A DNA stretch of 57,500 bases from Gnetum montanum (Eukaryota; Streptophyta; Gnetopsida; Gnetales; Gnetaceae), in NCBI GenBank assembly GCA_015680685.1, contig MNCI01001884.1, forward strand, positions 172,716-230,215, read 5' to 3'. Position numbers and translations under genes: made by a program. Of the stretch, positions 34,901 through 47,570 are shown piece by piece. Numbering within the stretch: the first letter of the stretch is position 1; each line of letters starts with the position of its first letter. The notes beneath the pieces were generated by a model. That model did no database searches. It was not told the origin of the DNA and saw only the letters and a program-made list of their open reading frames with translations.

Positions 34901-36490
34901 TATCCTTGAGTTCACAAAAGGCTCTTTTCATTGTGCTACGACCTCGAGACGGTCACCTGAATCAATAGAGTCCACAAATCGAAACCAACAACGAAGCACC
35001 CTCAAGTGCATGAGGAACAAAAGAGAACAGGTCCCTCGTAGTTTCTCGACTCGTCCAGATGGACTCCCCACTACCACCCATGCACTATTAGGCAATCGAA
35101 TCAGTGAACAGGTAGAGACGACATGCGCTCGACCCTACCCCGTGGGGGCACCCAAATGCTCTACATCCTCCACCGCACCAAACCAACGCTACCATTCGCA
35201 CGAAGTCATTCGAGATCGTTTCCGCATGGGATCGTTCAATCCTATAAAGCAATCAATGTCGGCTCCGATCTCGCAACTCTACAGAAACGAATCTCGAGGT
35301 TAACCAATTTCCCCGTCACATGACCTAGCAACAAAAAAATCCTTCATGAAACACAGAAACACAGCATGCCGCAACCAAGACAAGGGATTTTCGAGACATG
35401 GGCCTCCAACATCCCTCCGACTGCTTCTCCTAACCCTTAAAAAACTTACGACCATGTTCGAGCGTGCGCACAAACTTCGCAAGCTACTCCAAGGGAAGGC
35501 GCTACCTGTGTCCTTGAGTCCACAAAAGGCTCCTTTCATTGTGCTATGACCTTGAGACGGTCACCTGAATCAATAGAGTCCTTAAACAGAAACCAACAAC
35601 GAGGCATCCTCAAGTGCATTGAGAACAAGAGAGAACGGGTCCCTCGTCGTTTCTCGACTCGTTCAGGTGAACTCCCCACTACCACCCATGCGCTACTAGA
35701 CAATCGAATCGGTGAATAGGCAGAGACGACATGTGCTCGATGCTACCCCGTGGGGGCGCCCAAACGCTCTACCTCCTCCACCACACCAAATCAATGCTAC
35801 CGTTCGCACGAAGACATTTGACATCATTTCTGCATGGGATCATTCAATCCCGTAAAGCCATCAGTGCCAGCTCCGATCTCGCAACTCTACAGAAACGAAT
35901 TTCTGGGTTAACCGAATTCCCTGTCACGCGACTGAGCAACAGAAAACTCCTTCATGAAACACAAAAACACAGCGTGCCACAGCCAAGATAAGGGATTTTT
36001 GAGACATGGGCCTCCAACATCCCTCCAATTTCTTCTCCTAACCCTTAAACAACTTACGACCGTGTTCGAGCATGCACTCAAACTTCGCAAGCTCCTCCAA
36101 GGGAAGGCGCTACCTGTGTCCTTGAGTCCACAAAAGGCTCTTTTCATTGTGCTATGACCTCGAGACGGTCACCCGAATCAATAGAGTCCTCAAAACCGAA
36201 ACCAAGAACAAGGCACCCTCAAGTGCATTGAGAACAAGAGAGAACGGATCACTCGTCATTTCTCGACTCATCCAGGTGAACTCCCCACTACCACCCATGC
36301 GCTACTAGGCAATCGAATCGGTGAATAGGCAGAGACGACATGCACTCGACGCTACCCCGTGGGGGCGCCCAAACGCTCTACCTCCTTCACCACACCGAAT
36401 CAACGCTACCGTTTGCACGAAGTCATTCGACATCGTTTCCGCATGGGATCATTCAATCCTGTAAAGCCATCAATGCCGGCTATTTTTGAT
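31941..36490 (-). repeat. 608-bp ETS tandem repeat array, unit B (8 copies)
   Basis: The landmark ccatgygctact or a close variant recurs at 32046, 32654, 33254, 33861, 34470, 35078, 35686 and 36295, spacing 600 to 609 bp. Shared private marks show that these copies match the first array of unit A one by one, except that unit A has one extra copy early in the array. The last copy (36,295) matches the point where the unit A array is broken at 9,841. Confidence 0.9.
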
Positions 36491-36521
36491 GTGCTACGAC
36501 CACGAAATGATCACCCGAATC

Positions 36522-36687
36522 AAATCGTAAACGAGGACACCACCTTCTCCGAGGTTATCCTTCTTCCCAACAAGCCTTGCAAGTTACCCACATGAACAAC
36601 TAGGCCTCGATATCATGGGCAGGGCAAAACATCCCTGGGGGGAGAAACCAACGTATCACTCTTTCACTCCAACCTCTCGTCAACTCT
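36522..36687 (-). other. Type I leader downstream of the unit B proximal promoter
   Basis: Promoter-proximal leader homologous to 15,371 to 15,525, with gtaaacgaggacaccacctt and the gggggagaaac stretch. It keeps a ctcgtcaactctacc piece that the unit A copy has lost. Confidence 0.7.
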
Positions 36688-36757
36688 ACCTCCCCCTATA
36701 TATGTTGATTGGGCCAGTTTCAGCCATACCGTCCCACACCCTTATAAATTTGGTCAC
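36688..36757 (-). promoter_or_regulatory. Pol I promoter, proximal (candidate gene promoter, unit B)
   Basis: The minus strand reads TATATAGGGGGAGG, an exact plant Pol I core, followed upstream by CTGAAACTGGCCC and AAATTTATAAGGGTG. It is the promoter nearest 18S and faces it; the expected start is near 36,697. Confidence 0.8.
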
Positions 36758-37878
36758 CAAGGACCAATTCAATGAGAGCGCTCTCACCTCCGATCCAAGC
36801 GTTCTGAATGACGACACTCTCAAGAAGAACACTCTTGCGTGCATAACGCAAGCTCACTCCCATGGACAACGCCATCATGAAGGGAGCTCTCTGGGAGAAC
36901 GCTTTCAAAGAGACCGCTCTTAGGAAGAACACTCTCAGCAAAGGCGATCAAAATGAGGGAACCCTTCGACAGAACGATCTCGACGAGGGCACTCTAGACA
37001 GAACGCTCCGGGAGAGGGCACTCTCAAAGAGAACACTCCTCAAATGGTCGCTCTTGCAAAGGGCACTCAGAAGAAAGAATGCTCTCAAGGAGGGTGTCCT
37101 TAGCCACACCGCCCTCAATGAGAACGCTGTAATGGAGGACGCTCTCCAAGAGAATGCTCCCAACCATGGTGCTCTCGAGGAGAACACTATCATGTGCATA
37201 ACACAAGATGCTCTTAGGTCGAACGCTCTGAGGATGCTCGCTCTCGAAGAGGGCACCTTCTGAAAAAGAGCTCTCCACGAAGGTGCTCTCGAGAAGAACA
37301 CTCTCACGTGCTTGGCACAAGATAATCGGAGAAGGCATCCTTAGGAAGAACGTTCTCATAGAGGCCACTCTCAGGGGAAAACGCTCTCATGAAGGGCGTG
37401 CTCTAAAAGAAGGCACTCTTCGACAGAACGATCTCAAAGAAAACGCTCTTCTGAAGGCCCCTCTAATGAAGGGTACTCCTAAGAAGAACGCTCTTATGCA
37501 AGGCAATCTCATGGATCCCGCTCCCAAGGAAGGCATTCTAATGGAGGCCACTCTCCAAGAGAACGCTCTCAACAAAGACGCTCTCAGGGAGAACACTCTC
37601 ACGTGTGCAACGCAAGGTGCTCTATTGGAGATCGCTCTGAGGGAGAGACCTCTCAAGCAGAATGCTCTTGGGAAGGGCGATCTCATGTTGAACACTCTTA
37701 AAGAGAACGCTCTCAAGGAGGGTGTTCTAATCGAGGTAGCTCTCCAAGAGAATAATCTCAACAACGGTGCTCTCCAAGAGAACACTCTTGCGTGCGTAAC
37801 ACAAAGTGCTCCCTTTGATGGAGACCTCTCTCCAAGAGGGAGCTCTCAACGAGGGTGCTCCAGGAACAACGCTCCAGG

Positions 37879-38075
37879 GAAACCAACCCCACGGAACATG
37901 CCCGCAATGATGCAAGCCTTTCATCTCAAATCGTAAACGAGGACACCGCCTTCTCCGGGGCTCGTGGGTCACGGACATGAACAACGAGGCTACGATATTG
38001 TGGATAGGGCAAGGCTTCCCTGGGGGGAGAAACCCATGTATCGCTCTATATCACTCCCACCACTTGTCAACTCTA
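37879..38075 (-). repeat. Type I leader module, second copy in spacer B-C
   Basis: About 200 bp downstream of promoter 2, homologous to 16,716 to 16,914. It starts aaaccaaccccacggaac and is non-coding. Confidence 0.75.
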
Positions 38076-38145
38076 CCTCCCCCTATATATGTTGATTGGG
38101 CCAGTTTCAGCCATACCATCCCGCACCCTTCTAAATTTGATCACG
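38076..38145 (-). promoter_or_regulatory. Pol I spacer promoter 2, spacer B-C
   Basis: The minus-strand core is TATATAGGGGGAGG. The upstream block ends AAATTTAGAAGGGTG, the same variant as in spacer A-B, which supports one-to-one correspondence with the block at 16,915. Confidence 0.75.
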
Positions 38146-40799
38146 ACGCAGCACCTGAAGGAGAGCGCTCTCCCTGAGAGCACTCTCAAGAAGAACACTC
38201 TCCCTGAGAGCGCTCTCACGAAGAACGCTCTCCCTGAGTGCACTCTCAAGAAGAATGCTCTCAGAAGGGCCGCTCTAAGCGAGGGCGCTCTCACCTAGAA
38301 CGTTCTTAAAGAGACCGTTCCCGATGACGCCGTCCTGAATGAGACCGCTCTTGGGAAGGGCACTCTTATTAACAGTGCTCTTAACGAGGACGCTCTCAAC
38401 AAGAACACTCACACGAGAGCGCACGACGCTCTCATGGAAAATGCTCTCACGGATGCCACTCTAACAGAGGTCGATCTCAAGGAGAACGCTCTCACAGAGA
38501 GCACTCTTCGATAGAATGCTCTCAACAAGGGTGCTCCATGGAGAACGCTGACGACGAGGACCCTCCCTAGGAGAATATGCTCTTCGGAAGGCCGCTCTCA
38601 AGGAGAACGCTCTCGGGGAGGGCAATCTCATGTAGAATGCTCTAAAGGAGGGCGTCCCCAATAAGACCGATCTCAAGGACGAGATTCTAATACAAAGGTA
38701 GCTTAACAAAGGTGCTCTCAAGGAGAACACTCTCACGTGCATAACGCAAAGTGCTCACAGGGAGAACGCTCAAAGGGAGACCGCTCTCCGGGAGGTCATA
38801 CTCCAAGACGAAGCTCTCCACGAGAGCGCCCTCCTAAAGAACACTATAACGTAGCGCAACCCGCTCTCGAGAAAGATGCTCTCAAGGAGATCGCTCTTCG
38901 AGATGCCACTCTTACGTAGAAAGCTCTCCATGAGAACGCTCTCAAGGAGGGCACTCTCAAGGAGGTCGATCTCATGAAGAACGTTCTTAAGAAAGACGCT
39001 CTTGAGCAGGGTGTCCTCTAGGAGGCCAATCTCAAGGATGGCATTCTCAGGAAGGGCACTCTTACGAAGGGCATTCTCCAAAAGAACGTGTTCAATGAGG
39101 GTGCTCTCGAGGTGAACACTCTCACGTGCATAATGCAAGGTTCTCTCATGGACAACGCTTTCATCAAATCCGCTCTCAAGGAGAACGCTCTTGCAAAGGG
39201 CGCTCTACTGGAGGCCGCCCTCAAGGAGGGTGCTCTTCAACAAAACGTTCTCGATGATGGCGCTCCACGGAGAATGCTCAAATGGAAGGCCACTTTAGCA
39301 GGGCGCTGTCTAGGAGAACACTCTCACTCTCAGGGAAGACGATCTCATGTACAACGCTCTCAAGGAGGACGCTGTCAAGGAGGGCGTCTTTCTGGAAGGC
39401 CATCCTTCAAGAGCGAGCTCTCAACGAGGGCACTCTCTAGGAGAACACTCTCATGCGACTAACGCTAAGCGCTCTCGGTAAGGTGCTCTCAAGGAGAACA
39501 CTATCCGAAAAGCAGCTCTAATGGATCGCGCTCCTGGAGAGGCCTCTACCACCGAGAACATTCTTAAGGAGGACACCTCTCCAGAAGGGCATCCTCAACG
39601 ACACCGTTCTCAGGGAGGGCACTCTCTGATCTAGGCGTTCTCAATGACGACACTCTCAAGGTGAACACTCTCACGTGCATAACGCAAGGTGATCCCATGG
39701 ACAACACCATCATGGAGGAAGCTCTCAAGGAGAACGCTTTCACAAAGACTGCTCTTAGGAAGAACGATCTCAGCAAAGGTGATCTAAATGAGGGCACCCT
39801 TCAACAGAACGATCTCGACGAGGGCACTCTATGAAGAACGATCCGGGAGAGGGCACCCTTAAAGAGAACACTTGTCAGATGGTCGCTCTATCAGAGGGCG
39901 CTCTGAAGAAGAACGCTCTCAAGGAGGGCATCCTCAGCCAGACTAATCTCAACAAGGGCACTGTAATGGAGGACGCTCTCTAAGACAACGCTCCCAACAA
40001 CAGCGCTCTCGGGGTGAACACTATCATGTGCGTAACACAAGGTGATCTCAGGTCGAACTCTTTGAGGGTGCTTCCACTAACGAAGACCGTTCTCTAAGAG
40101 GGTACCTTCTAAGAAAGAGCTCTCAATGAGGGCGCTCTCAAGAAGAACTCTCTCACAGGCATAGCACAAGATAATCGGAGAACGCGTCCTCAAGAAGAAT
40201 GTTCTCACAGAGGCCGCACTCAGGGAAAACGCTCTCATGAAGGGCGCACTCTAAGCGAAGGCACTCTTCGACAGAACGATCTCAACAAGGGTGCTCTCAA
40301 AGAGAATGCTCTTCCGAAGGCCCCTCTAATGAAGGGCACTCCTAAAAATAATGCTCTCATCGAGGGTGATCTCACGGAGCCTGCTCTCAAGAAAGGCATT
40401 CTAATGGAGGCCACTCTCCAAGAGAACACTCTCAACAAAGGTGCTCTCAGGGAGAACACTCTCACGTGTGCAACGCAAGGTGCTCTAGAGGAGAACGCTC
40501 TGAGAGAGGTCGCTCTAAGGGAGAGAGCTCTCAAGGAGAATGCTCTCAAAGAGGGTGATCTCACATAGAAAGCTCTTAAAGAGAGACTCTCTCAATGAGG
40601 GTGTCCCCAGCGAAACCGATCTCAATGACGATGTTCTAATGGAGGTAGGTCTCCAAGAGAACAATCTCAACAAGGGTGCTCTCCAGGAGAACACTCTCGC
40701 ATGCATAACGCAAAGTGAGCTAAGGGAGCTCCCTTTGAGAAAGAGCACTCGCCCGGAGGGAGCTCTCAATGAGGGTGCTCCAAGAAGAACGCTCCAGGG

Positions 40800-41016
40800 A
40801 AACCAACCCCACGGAACATGCCCACAACGCTGCAAGCCTTTTATCTCAAATCGTAAACGAGCACACCGCCTTCTCTGGGGCTATCCTTCTTTGCAAACAA
40901 GGCTCATGGGTCACGAACATGAACAACGAGGCCACGATATCATGGTCAGGGCAAGGCTTCCCTCGGGGGAGAAACCCACGTATCGCTCTATATCACTCTG
41001 ACCGCTCATCAACTCT
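40800..41016 (-). repeat. Type I leader module, third copy in spacer B-C
   Basis: Homologous to 19,578 to 19,796 and directly downstream of promoter 3. It is non-coding. Confidence 0.75.
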
Positions 41017-41086
41017 ACCTCCCCCTATATATGTTGATTGGGCCAGTTTCAGCCATACCGTCCCACACCCTTATAAATTTGATCAC
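41017..41086 (-). promoter_or_regulatory. Pol I spacer promoter 3, spacer B-C
   Basis: Exact TATATAGGGGGAGG core on the minus strand with the conserved upstream block. It corresponds to 19,797 in spacer A-B. Confidence 0.75.
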
Positions 41087-42669
41087 AAAGGACTAGCTCA
41101 AGGAGAGCACTCTCACATGCGTGGCGCAAGGTGCTCTCTGGAAGGGCGTTCTCATTGAGAACGCTCTCCGAAAGGCCACTCTAACAGAGGGCGCTCTCAT
41201 GGAGGGCGTTCTCAGGGAGGGTGCTCTTCCAAAGAACACTCCCAATGACGACGCTCTCGAGGAGAACATTCACACGAGGGTGCAAGGCGCTCTTAAGGAG
41301 AATTCTCTCGTGGAGGCCACTCTGATGGAGGTAGCTCTCAGGGAGAATGCTCTTAGGGAGGGCACTCTTCGACATAGTGCTCTCAACTAGGGTGTTACAG
41401 GGAGAACGCTCCCAACGAGGGCCCTCTCAAGGAGAAAGCTCTTCGACAAAACGCTCTCCACGAGGGTGCTCCAAGGAGAACGCTTCCGATGAGGGCGCTA
41501 TCAAAGAGATTGCTCTCAAGGAGGGCGTTCTCAGAGAGGGCACACTTAGGAAGACCGCTCCCAAGGAGACTGCTGCTGATTAGGGCGCTCGAGGGAGAAC
41601 GTTCACGATGAAGGCGTCCTCAGCAAGATCGCTCTCAAGAAGGGCATTCTCAGGGAGGGCACACTTAGGAAGATCGCTCCCAAGGAGACTGCTGCTGATG
41701 AGGGCGCTCGAGGGAGAACGTTCACGATGAAGGCGTCCTCAGCGAGATCACTCTCAAGAAGGGCATTCTCAAGGAGGGCACTCTTACGAAGATCACTCTC
41801 AAGGAGACCACTCCCCATGAGCACGCTCTCAGGGAGACCGCTCTCAAGGTGGGCATTCTCTAGGGAGACCGCTCTCAATGAGGGCGCAACAGGGAGAACG
41901 CTACCGATGAGGACGTCCTCAAGGAGACCACTCTCAAGGAGGGCGTTCTCAAGGAGGGTGCTCTTAGGAAGGGCGCTTTACGAAAGAACACTCTCAAGGT
42001 GCAAGCTCTCACGTGCGTAACGCAAGGTGCTCTCATGGAGAACGCTCTCATGGAGGGCGCTCTAATAGAGGATGCTCTCCAACAGAACGCTCTTGGGGAG
42101 GGCGCTCTCGAGGAGAACATTCACACCAGGGTGCAAGGCGCTCTCAAGGAGAACACTCTTGTGGAGGCCGCTCTAACTGAGGCAGCTCTCAGGAAGAACG
42201 CTCTTAGGGAGGGAACTCTTTGATAGAATGCTCTCAACCAGGGTGTTACAGGGAGAACGCTCCCAGCGAGGGCCCTCTCAAAGAGAAAGCTCTTCAGAAG
42301 GCCACTCTAACGGAGGGCTCTCTCAACAAGAACGCTCTTGGGGAGGGCACTCTCAACAAGAATGCTCTTGGGGAGGGCGCCCCTAGCGAGACCAATCTCA
42401 AGAAGGGCACTCTCCAAGAGAACGCTCTCAACAAGTACGCTCTTGAGGAGAACACTCTCAGGTGCATAACGCAAGGTGCTCTCAAGAAGGTTGCTCTCGG
42501 GGAGGGCACCCTTCGAAAAGGAGCTCTCAACGAAGGCGCTCTCCAGGAGAACAATCTCACATGCGTAGCCCAAGGCACTCTCAAGGAGAACATGCTCTGA
42601 AAGGCCTCTCTCATGGAAAACGTTCTTTAGGAGACGCTCTCGACCAAGCGTTGGCCGAATGGACCTTCC

Positions 42670-42737
42670 TGACCAAATTTATAAGGGTGCGGGACGGTAT
42701 GGCTAAAACTAGCCCAATCAACATATATAGAGAGAGA
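42670..42737 (+). promoter_or_regulatory. Inverted Pol I promoter, spacer B-C
   Basis: Reverse-oriented block with an inverted 29-bp repeat at its left (gaccaagcgttggccgaatg near 42,641). The core is damaged to TATATAGAGAGAG. It points towards the promoter at 43,082, about 360 bp away, as in spacer A-B. Confidence 0.7.
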
Positions 42738-43081
42738 TAGTGTTCTTCCTGGGAGTGCACTCTTAAGAAGGGTGCTCTCTAGGAGAGCATTCTCATGGAT
42801 GGAACTCTCTAGGAGAGTGTTCTCATGGAGGGCGCTCCAACAGAGAGCGTGCTCACGTTGAGCATGCTCAAGGAGGGTGCTCTCATGGAGAACGCTCTCA
42901 AGGAGGGCATTCTCGGGGAGAATGCTTTCAGGGAGGCCATTCCCAGGAAGAGTGCTCTACAACAGAATGCTCTCAATGAGGTGCTCTCATGAGAGTGCGC
43001 TCTTGCCAGCGTAGCTATGCGAGGCACTCTCGTGAGAGCGCTCTCGCGAGAGCATCGTGTGATGCTCCCAGGAAGAACGCT

Positions 43082-43151
43082 ACCTCTCCCTATATATGCT
43101 GATTGGGCCAGTTTTAGCCATACCGTCCCGCACCCTTGTAAATTTGGTCAC
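43082..43151 (-). promoter_or_regulatory. Pol I spacer promoter 4, spacer B-C
   Basis: The minus-strand core is TATATAGGGAGAGG and the upstream block is kept. It corresponds to 22,232 and converges with the inverted copy. Confidence 0.7.
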
Positions 43152-44794
43152 GAAGACCACGTTCTCAAAAAGAGCGTTCTCAGAGAGAGAGCACCAAGTA
43201 AGGGCACCCTCAAGGAAAATGCTCTCGTAGAGAGTGCTCTCAGTGAGAATGCTCTCAGGGAGGGCGCTCTCAGCGAGAATGCTTTAGCAAAGGCTGCTCT
43301 CCATGAGAATGCTCTCAACGAGCATGCTCTTGAGGAGAACATTCTCACATGCGTAACGCAAGGCACTCTCAAAGAGGGTGCACTCAGCGAGAACGCTCTC
43401 AGGAACACCCCTCTAACCGAGGGTGCTCTTTGAGAGAATGCTCTCAAGGAGAACACTCTCATGAGCATAGCACAAGGCGCTCTTAGGGAGGGTGATCTCA
43501 AGGAGAACGCTCTCAAGGAGGCTGCTCTAACAGAGGGCGCTCTCGCAGAGAACAATCTTGCAAAGGGCAGTCTTAATGAGGATGCTATTGGAGAGGGCGT
43601 CCTCAGTGAGCCCGTTCTTAGGGAGGGCACTCTCATGAAGGGTGCACTCCGAGAGAACACTCTCAACGAGGGCGCTCTCCAAGAGACCACTCTCACGTGC
43701 ATAGCGCAAGATGTACTCAAGGAGAACGCTCCCACGGAGGGAGCTCTCTGGGAGGGCGCTCTAACGGAGGATGCTCTCCAAGACAATGCTCTCGAGGAGA
43801 ACACTCTCATGTGCATAGCACAAGGCATTCTCAGGGAGAACGCTTGGAGGGAGGCCACTCTCCAGGAAGGTGCTCTCAATGAGAACACTCTCATGTGCAT
43901 TGCGCAAGGTGCTCTCATGAAGGGTGCTCTCAAGGAGAACGCTTTCCAAAAAGCCACTCTAATGAAGGGCGCTCTCAAGGAGAACGCTCTCACAGAGCAT
44001 GCTCTTAAGGAGGGCGTCCTCAGGGAGACCCTTCTCTCGGAGGGCACTCTTAGGAAGGGCATGCTCTGAGAACGAAGGCACTCTCAAGGAGAACACTCCC
44101 AGATGTGTAGTGCAAGGCACTATCAGGGAAAATGCTATGAGGGAGGCTGCTCTAAGGGAGAGTGCTCTTTGGGAGCGCGCCCTCCAAGATGGTGCTCTCA
44201 ATGAGAACACTCTCACGTGCATAGCGGAAGGTGCTCACGGGGAGGGCGCTCTCAAGGAGAACGTTCTCATGGAGCACGCTCTTAAGGAGGATGCTCTCAA
44301 GGAGGGCGTCCTCAGGGAGACCATTCTCAAGGAGGGCACTCTCCAAGAGAACGCTCTCAATGAGGGTGCTTTCAAGGAGAACACTCTCATGTGTGTAGCA
44401 CAAGGTGCTCTCAGGGAGGGCGCTCCAAAGGAGAACGCTCCCACGTGTGTAGTGTAAGGTGCTCTCGGGGAGAACGCTATCAACGAGAATGCTCTCCATG
44501 AAGTGCGCTCCCACAGAGAGTGTGCTCAAGTTCAGAATGCTCAGGGAGGGTGCTCTCATGGAGAACGTTCTCAAGGAGGGCATTCTCGAGGAGAACGCTT
44601 TCAGGGAGGCCACTCCCAGGAAGAGCGTTGTCCAACAGAATGCTCTCAACGAGGGCTATCTCATTGAGAACGCTCTCAAATGCGCAACGCAAGGCTCTCT
44701 CAGGGAGGACACTCCAACAGAGAACACCATCATGTGCGCAGCAAGAGGCACTCCCACGATGAGTGCTCTCGCAAGTGCTGCATGAGGCACTCTC

Positions 44795-44880
44795 GTGAGA
44801 GCGCGCTCTTGCTAGCGCAGCTATGCGAGGCGCTCTTGTGAGAGCGCGCTCTTGCTAGCGCAGCTATGCGAGGCGCTCTT
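44795..44880. repeat. 43-bp tandem duplication in a promoter leader
   Basis: Two head-to-tail copies of a 43-bp unit starting gtgagagcgcgctcttgcta and containing gcgcagctatgcgaggcgct. The matching place in spacer A-B (near 23,940) has one copy, so this is a unit-specific gain. Confidence 0.85.
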
Positions 44881-44896
44881 GTGAGAGCGCTCTCAC
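44881..44896. other. Perfect 16-bp palindrome in promoter leader
   Basis: gtgagagcgctctcac is its own reverse complement. It lies about 40 bp downstream of promoter 5 on the transcribed strand. Confidence 0.75.
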
Positions 44897-44930
44897 GAGA
44901 GAACTGTGCAATGCTCCCAGGAAGAACGCT

Positions 44931-45000
44931 ACCTCTCCCGATATATGCTTATTGGGCCAGTTTCAGCCATACCATCTTGCATCCTTATAAATTTTGTCAC
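44931..45000 (-). promoter_or_regulatory. Pol I spacer promoter 5, spacer B-C
   Basis: The core is altered to TATATCGGGAGAGG; the upstream block is conserved. It corresponds to 24,033 in spacer A-B. Confidence 0.6.
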
Positions 45001-45798
45001 CAAGACCGCATTCTCAAAAAGAGCGTCCTCAGAGAGAGAGCACCCAGTAAAGGTGTCCTCAAAGAAAACACTCTCGTAGAGGGTGCTCTCAGCCAGAACG
45101 CTCTCGAGGAGGGTGTTCTCAGCTAGAACTCTCTCGAGGAGGGCGCTCTCCATGAGAATGCTCTCAATGAGTGTGCTCTCGAGGAGAACATTCTCATGTG
45201 CATAATGCAAGGTGCTCTCAGAGAGGGTGCACTCAGCGAGAACGCTCTCAAGAACACCGCTCTAACGGAGGGTGCTCTTCGAGAGAAAGCTCTCAACGAG
45301 GGCGCTCTCGAGAAGAACACTCTCATGAGCGTAACACAAGGAGAACGCTCTTAGGGAGGCTGCCCTAACAGAGGGCGATCTCATGGAGCGTAGTCTTAAG
45401 AAGGACGCTATTGGATAGGGCATCCTTAGCAAGCCCGTTCTCAGGGATGGCACTCTCATGGAGGGCACACTCCAAGAGAATGCTCTCAACGAGGGTGCTC
45501 TCCAGGAGAACGCTCTCAATGAGGACGCTCTCTAGGAGAATGCTCTCACATGCGTAGCGCAAGGTGTACTCAGGGAGAATGCTCCCATGAAAGGTGCTCT
45601 CAACGAGAACACTCTCACGTGCATACCGGGAAGGCACTCTCAAGGAGAATGCTCTCAGGGAGCATGCTCTCGGGGAGGGCGTACGTTTGGACAGAACTTG
45701 GACTCGTGAGAGCGCTTGTGCCATCGCAGCTAAGCGAGTTGCTCCCATGGAGAGCACTCTCACTAGAGCATTGTTGCGGTGCTCCTAGGGAGAACGCT

Positions 45799-45868
45799 AC
45801 CTCTCCCCATATATGCTGATTAGGCCAGTTTTAGCCATACCATCCTGTACCCTTATAAATTTGGTCAC
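45799..45868 (-). promoter_or_regulatory. Pol I spacer promoter 6, spacer B-C
   Basis: Core TATATGGGGAGAGG. It is the boundary between the 15-bp field on its left and the 29-bp field on its right. Confidence 0.62.
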
Positions 45869-46530
45869 GAGGGACCGTTGGGGCAACCCTTGGTCACGAG
45901 GGACTGTTTGGCGAACACTTGATCACGAGGGACCATTGGGGCAACCCTTGGTCATGAGGGACCATTTGGCGAACACTTGGTCACGAGGGATCATTTGGTG
46001 AACACTTGGTCACGAGGGACCGTTGGGCCAATAGTTGGTCACAAGGGACCGTTGGGCCAACGGTTGGTCACGAGGGACCGTTTGGCGAACACTTGGTCAC
46101 GAGGGACCGTTGGGCCAACACTTGGTCACAGGGGTCCGTTGGGGCAACCCTTGGTCACGAGGGACCGTTTGGCGAACACTTGGTCACGAGGGACCGTTGG
46201 GGCAACCCTTGGTCACGAGGGACCGTTTGGCGAGCACTTGATCACGAGGGATCGTTTGGTGAACACTTGGTCACGAGGGACCGTTGGGCCAACCCTTGGT
46301 CACGAGGGACCATTGGGCCAACAGTTGGTCACGAGGTTCCATTGGGCCATCACTTGGTCACGATTGTCTGTTGGACCAACACTTGGTCACGAGGGACCGT
46401 TGGTTCAATGCTTGGTCACAAGGGACCATTGGGCCAACACTTGGTTATGAGGGTCCGTTGGGCCATCACTTGGTCACGTGAAAGTGCTCATGCCAGCGCA
46501 GCTATGCAAGGTGCTCCCAGGGAGAACGCT

Positions 46531-46599
46531 ACCTCTCCCCATATATGCTGATTGGGCCAGTTTCTGCCATACCATCCTGCACCCTTATAAATTTGGTCA
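46531..46599 (-). promoter_or_regulatory. Pol I spacer promoter 7, spacer B-C
   Basis: Core TATATGGGGAGAGG on the minus strand with the upstream block. A long unbroken run of 29-bp repeats lies on its left. Confidence 0.6.
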
Positions 46600-47116
46600 C
46601 GAGGGATCGTTGGGCCAACACTTGGTCACAAGGATCCGTTGGGGCAACCCTTGGTCACGAGGGACCGTTGGGCCAACACTTGGTCACGAGGGACCATTGG
46701 GCCAACCCTTGGTCACGAGCATCCGTTGGGCCAACACTTGGTCACGAGGGACCGTTTGCCCAACAGTTGGTCACAAGGGACCGTTCGGCCAACCCTTGGT
46801 CACGAGGGATCGTTGGGCCAATAGTTGGTCACGAGGGACCGTTGGGCCAACACTTGGTCACGAGGGACTGTTGGTTCAATGCTGGGTCACGAGGGACCGT
46901 TTGGCCAACACTTGGTCACAAGGGACCGTTTGGCGAACACTTGGTCACGAGGGACCGTTGGGCCAACACTTGGTCACGAGGGACCGTTGGTTCAACGCTT
47001 GGTCACGAGGGTCCGTTGGGCCAACACTTGGTTACGAGGGTCCGTTGGGCCATCACTTGGTCACGTGAAAGTGCTCGTGCCAGCGTAGCTATGCAAGGTG
47101 CTCCCAGGAGAACGCT

Positions 47117-47186
47117 ACCTCTCCCCATATATGCTGATTGGGCCAGTTTCTGCCATACCATCCTGCATCCTTATAAATTTGGTCAC
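47117..47186 (-). promoter_or_regulatory. Pol I spacer promoter 8, spacer B-C
   Basis: Core TATATGGGGAGAGG, with the variant TGGCAGAAACTGGCCC upstream that it shares with its neighbour at 46,531 and with the blocks at 24,528 and 25,086. Confidence 0.6.
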
Positions 47187-47500
47187 GAGGGACCGTTGGG
47201 CCAACACTTGGTCATGAGGGACCATTGGGCCAACCCTTGGTCACGAGCATCCGTTGCGCCAACACTTTGTCACGAGGGACCGTTTGTCCAACACTTGGTC
47301 ACAAGGGACTGTTTGGCCAATAATTGGTCATGAGGGACCGTTGGGCCAACACTTGGCCATGAGGGACCGTTGGTTCAGCGCTTGGTCACGAGGGACCGTT
47401 TGGCCAACACTTGGTCACGAGGGTCCTTTAGGCCATCACTTGGTCTCGTGAGAGTGCTTGTGCCAACGCAGCTATGCGTGGTGCTCCCAACAAGAATGCT

Positions 47501-47570
47501 ACCTCTCCCCATATATGTTGATTGGGCCAGTTTCAGCCATACCATCTTGCACCCTTATAAATTTGGTCAC
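47501..47570 (-). promoter_or_regulatory. Pol I spacer promoter 9, spacer B-C
   Basis: Core TATATGGGGAGAGG with the upstream block; the leader is short and lacks the long palindrome. Confidence 0.6.

Larger units (their letters stand above)
31145..36697 (-). other. Predicted 5' ETS, unit B (about 5.55 kb)
   Basis: Region from the 18S start to the expected start site of the nearest promoter, near 36,697. It has one proximal unique segment, eight 608-bp repeats and a promoter-proximal leader, the simpler form of what is seen in unit A. Confidence 0.6.
36758..45700. repeat. 15-bp GCTCTC-type repeat field, spacer B-C
   Basis: Homologous to 15,600 to 24,403: 15-bp units such as gctctcaaggagaac, broken by promoter blocks at 38,076, 41,017, 42,670, 43,082 and 44,931. 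Element order matches spacer A-B. Small local differences occur, such as an extra 60 bp after 38,160 and a 43-bp duplication at 44,795. Long open frames on both strands are produced by the repeat and are not genes. Confidence 0.9.

Noticed and set aside
42670-42737. The inverted promoter as an assembly error
   Set aside because: It occurs in the same place with the same flanking inverted 29-bp unit in both spacers, with independent substitutions, so a mis-join is unlikely.
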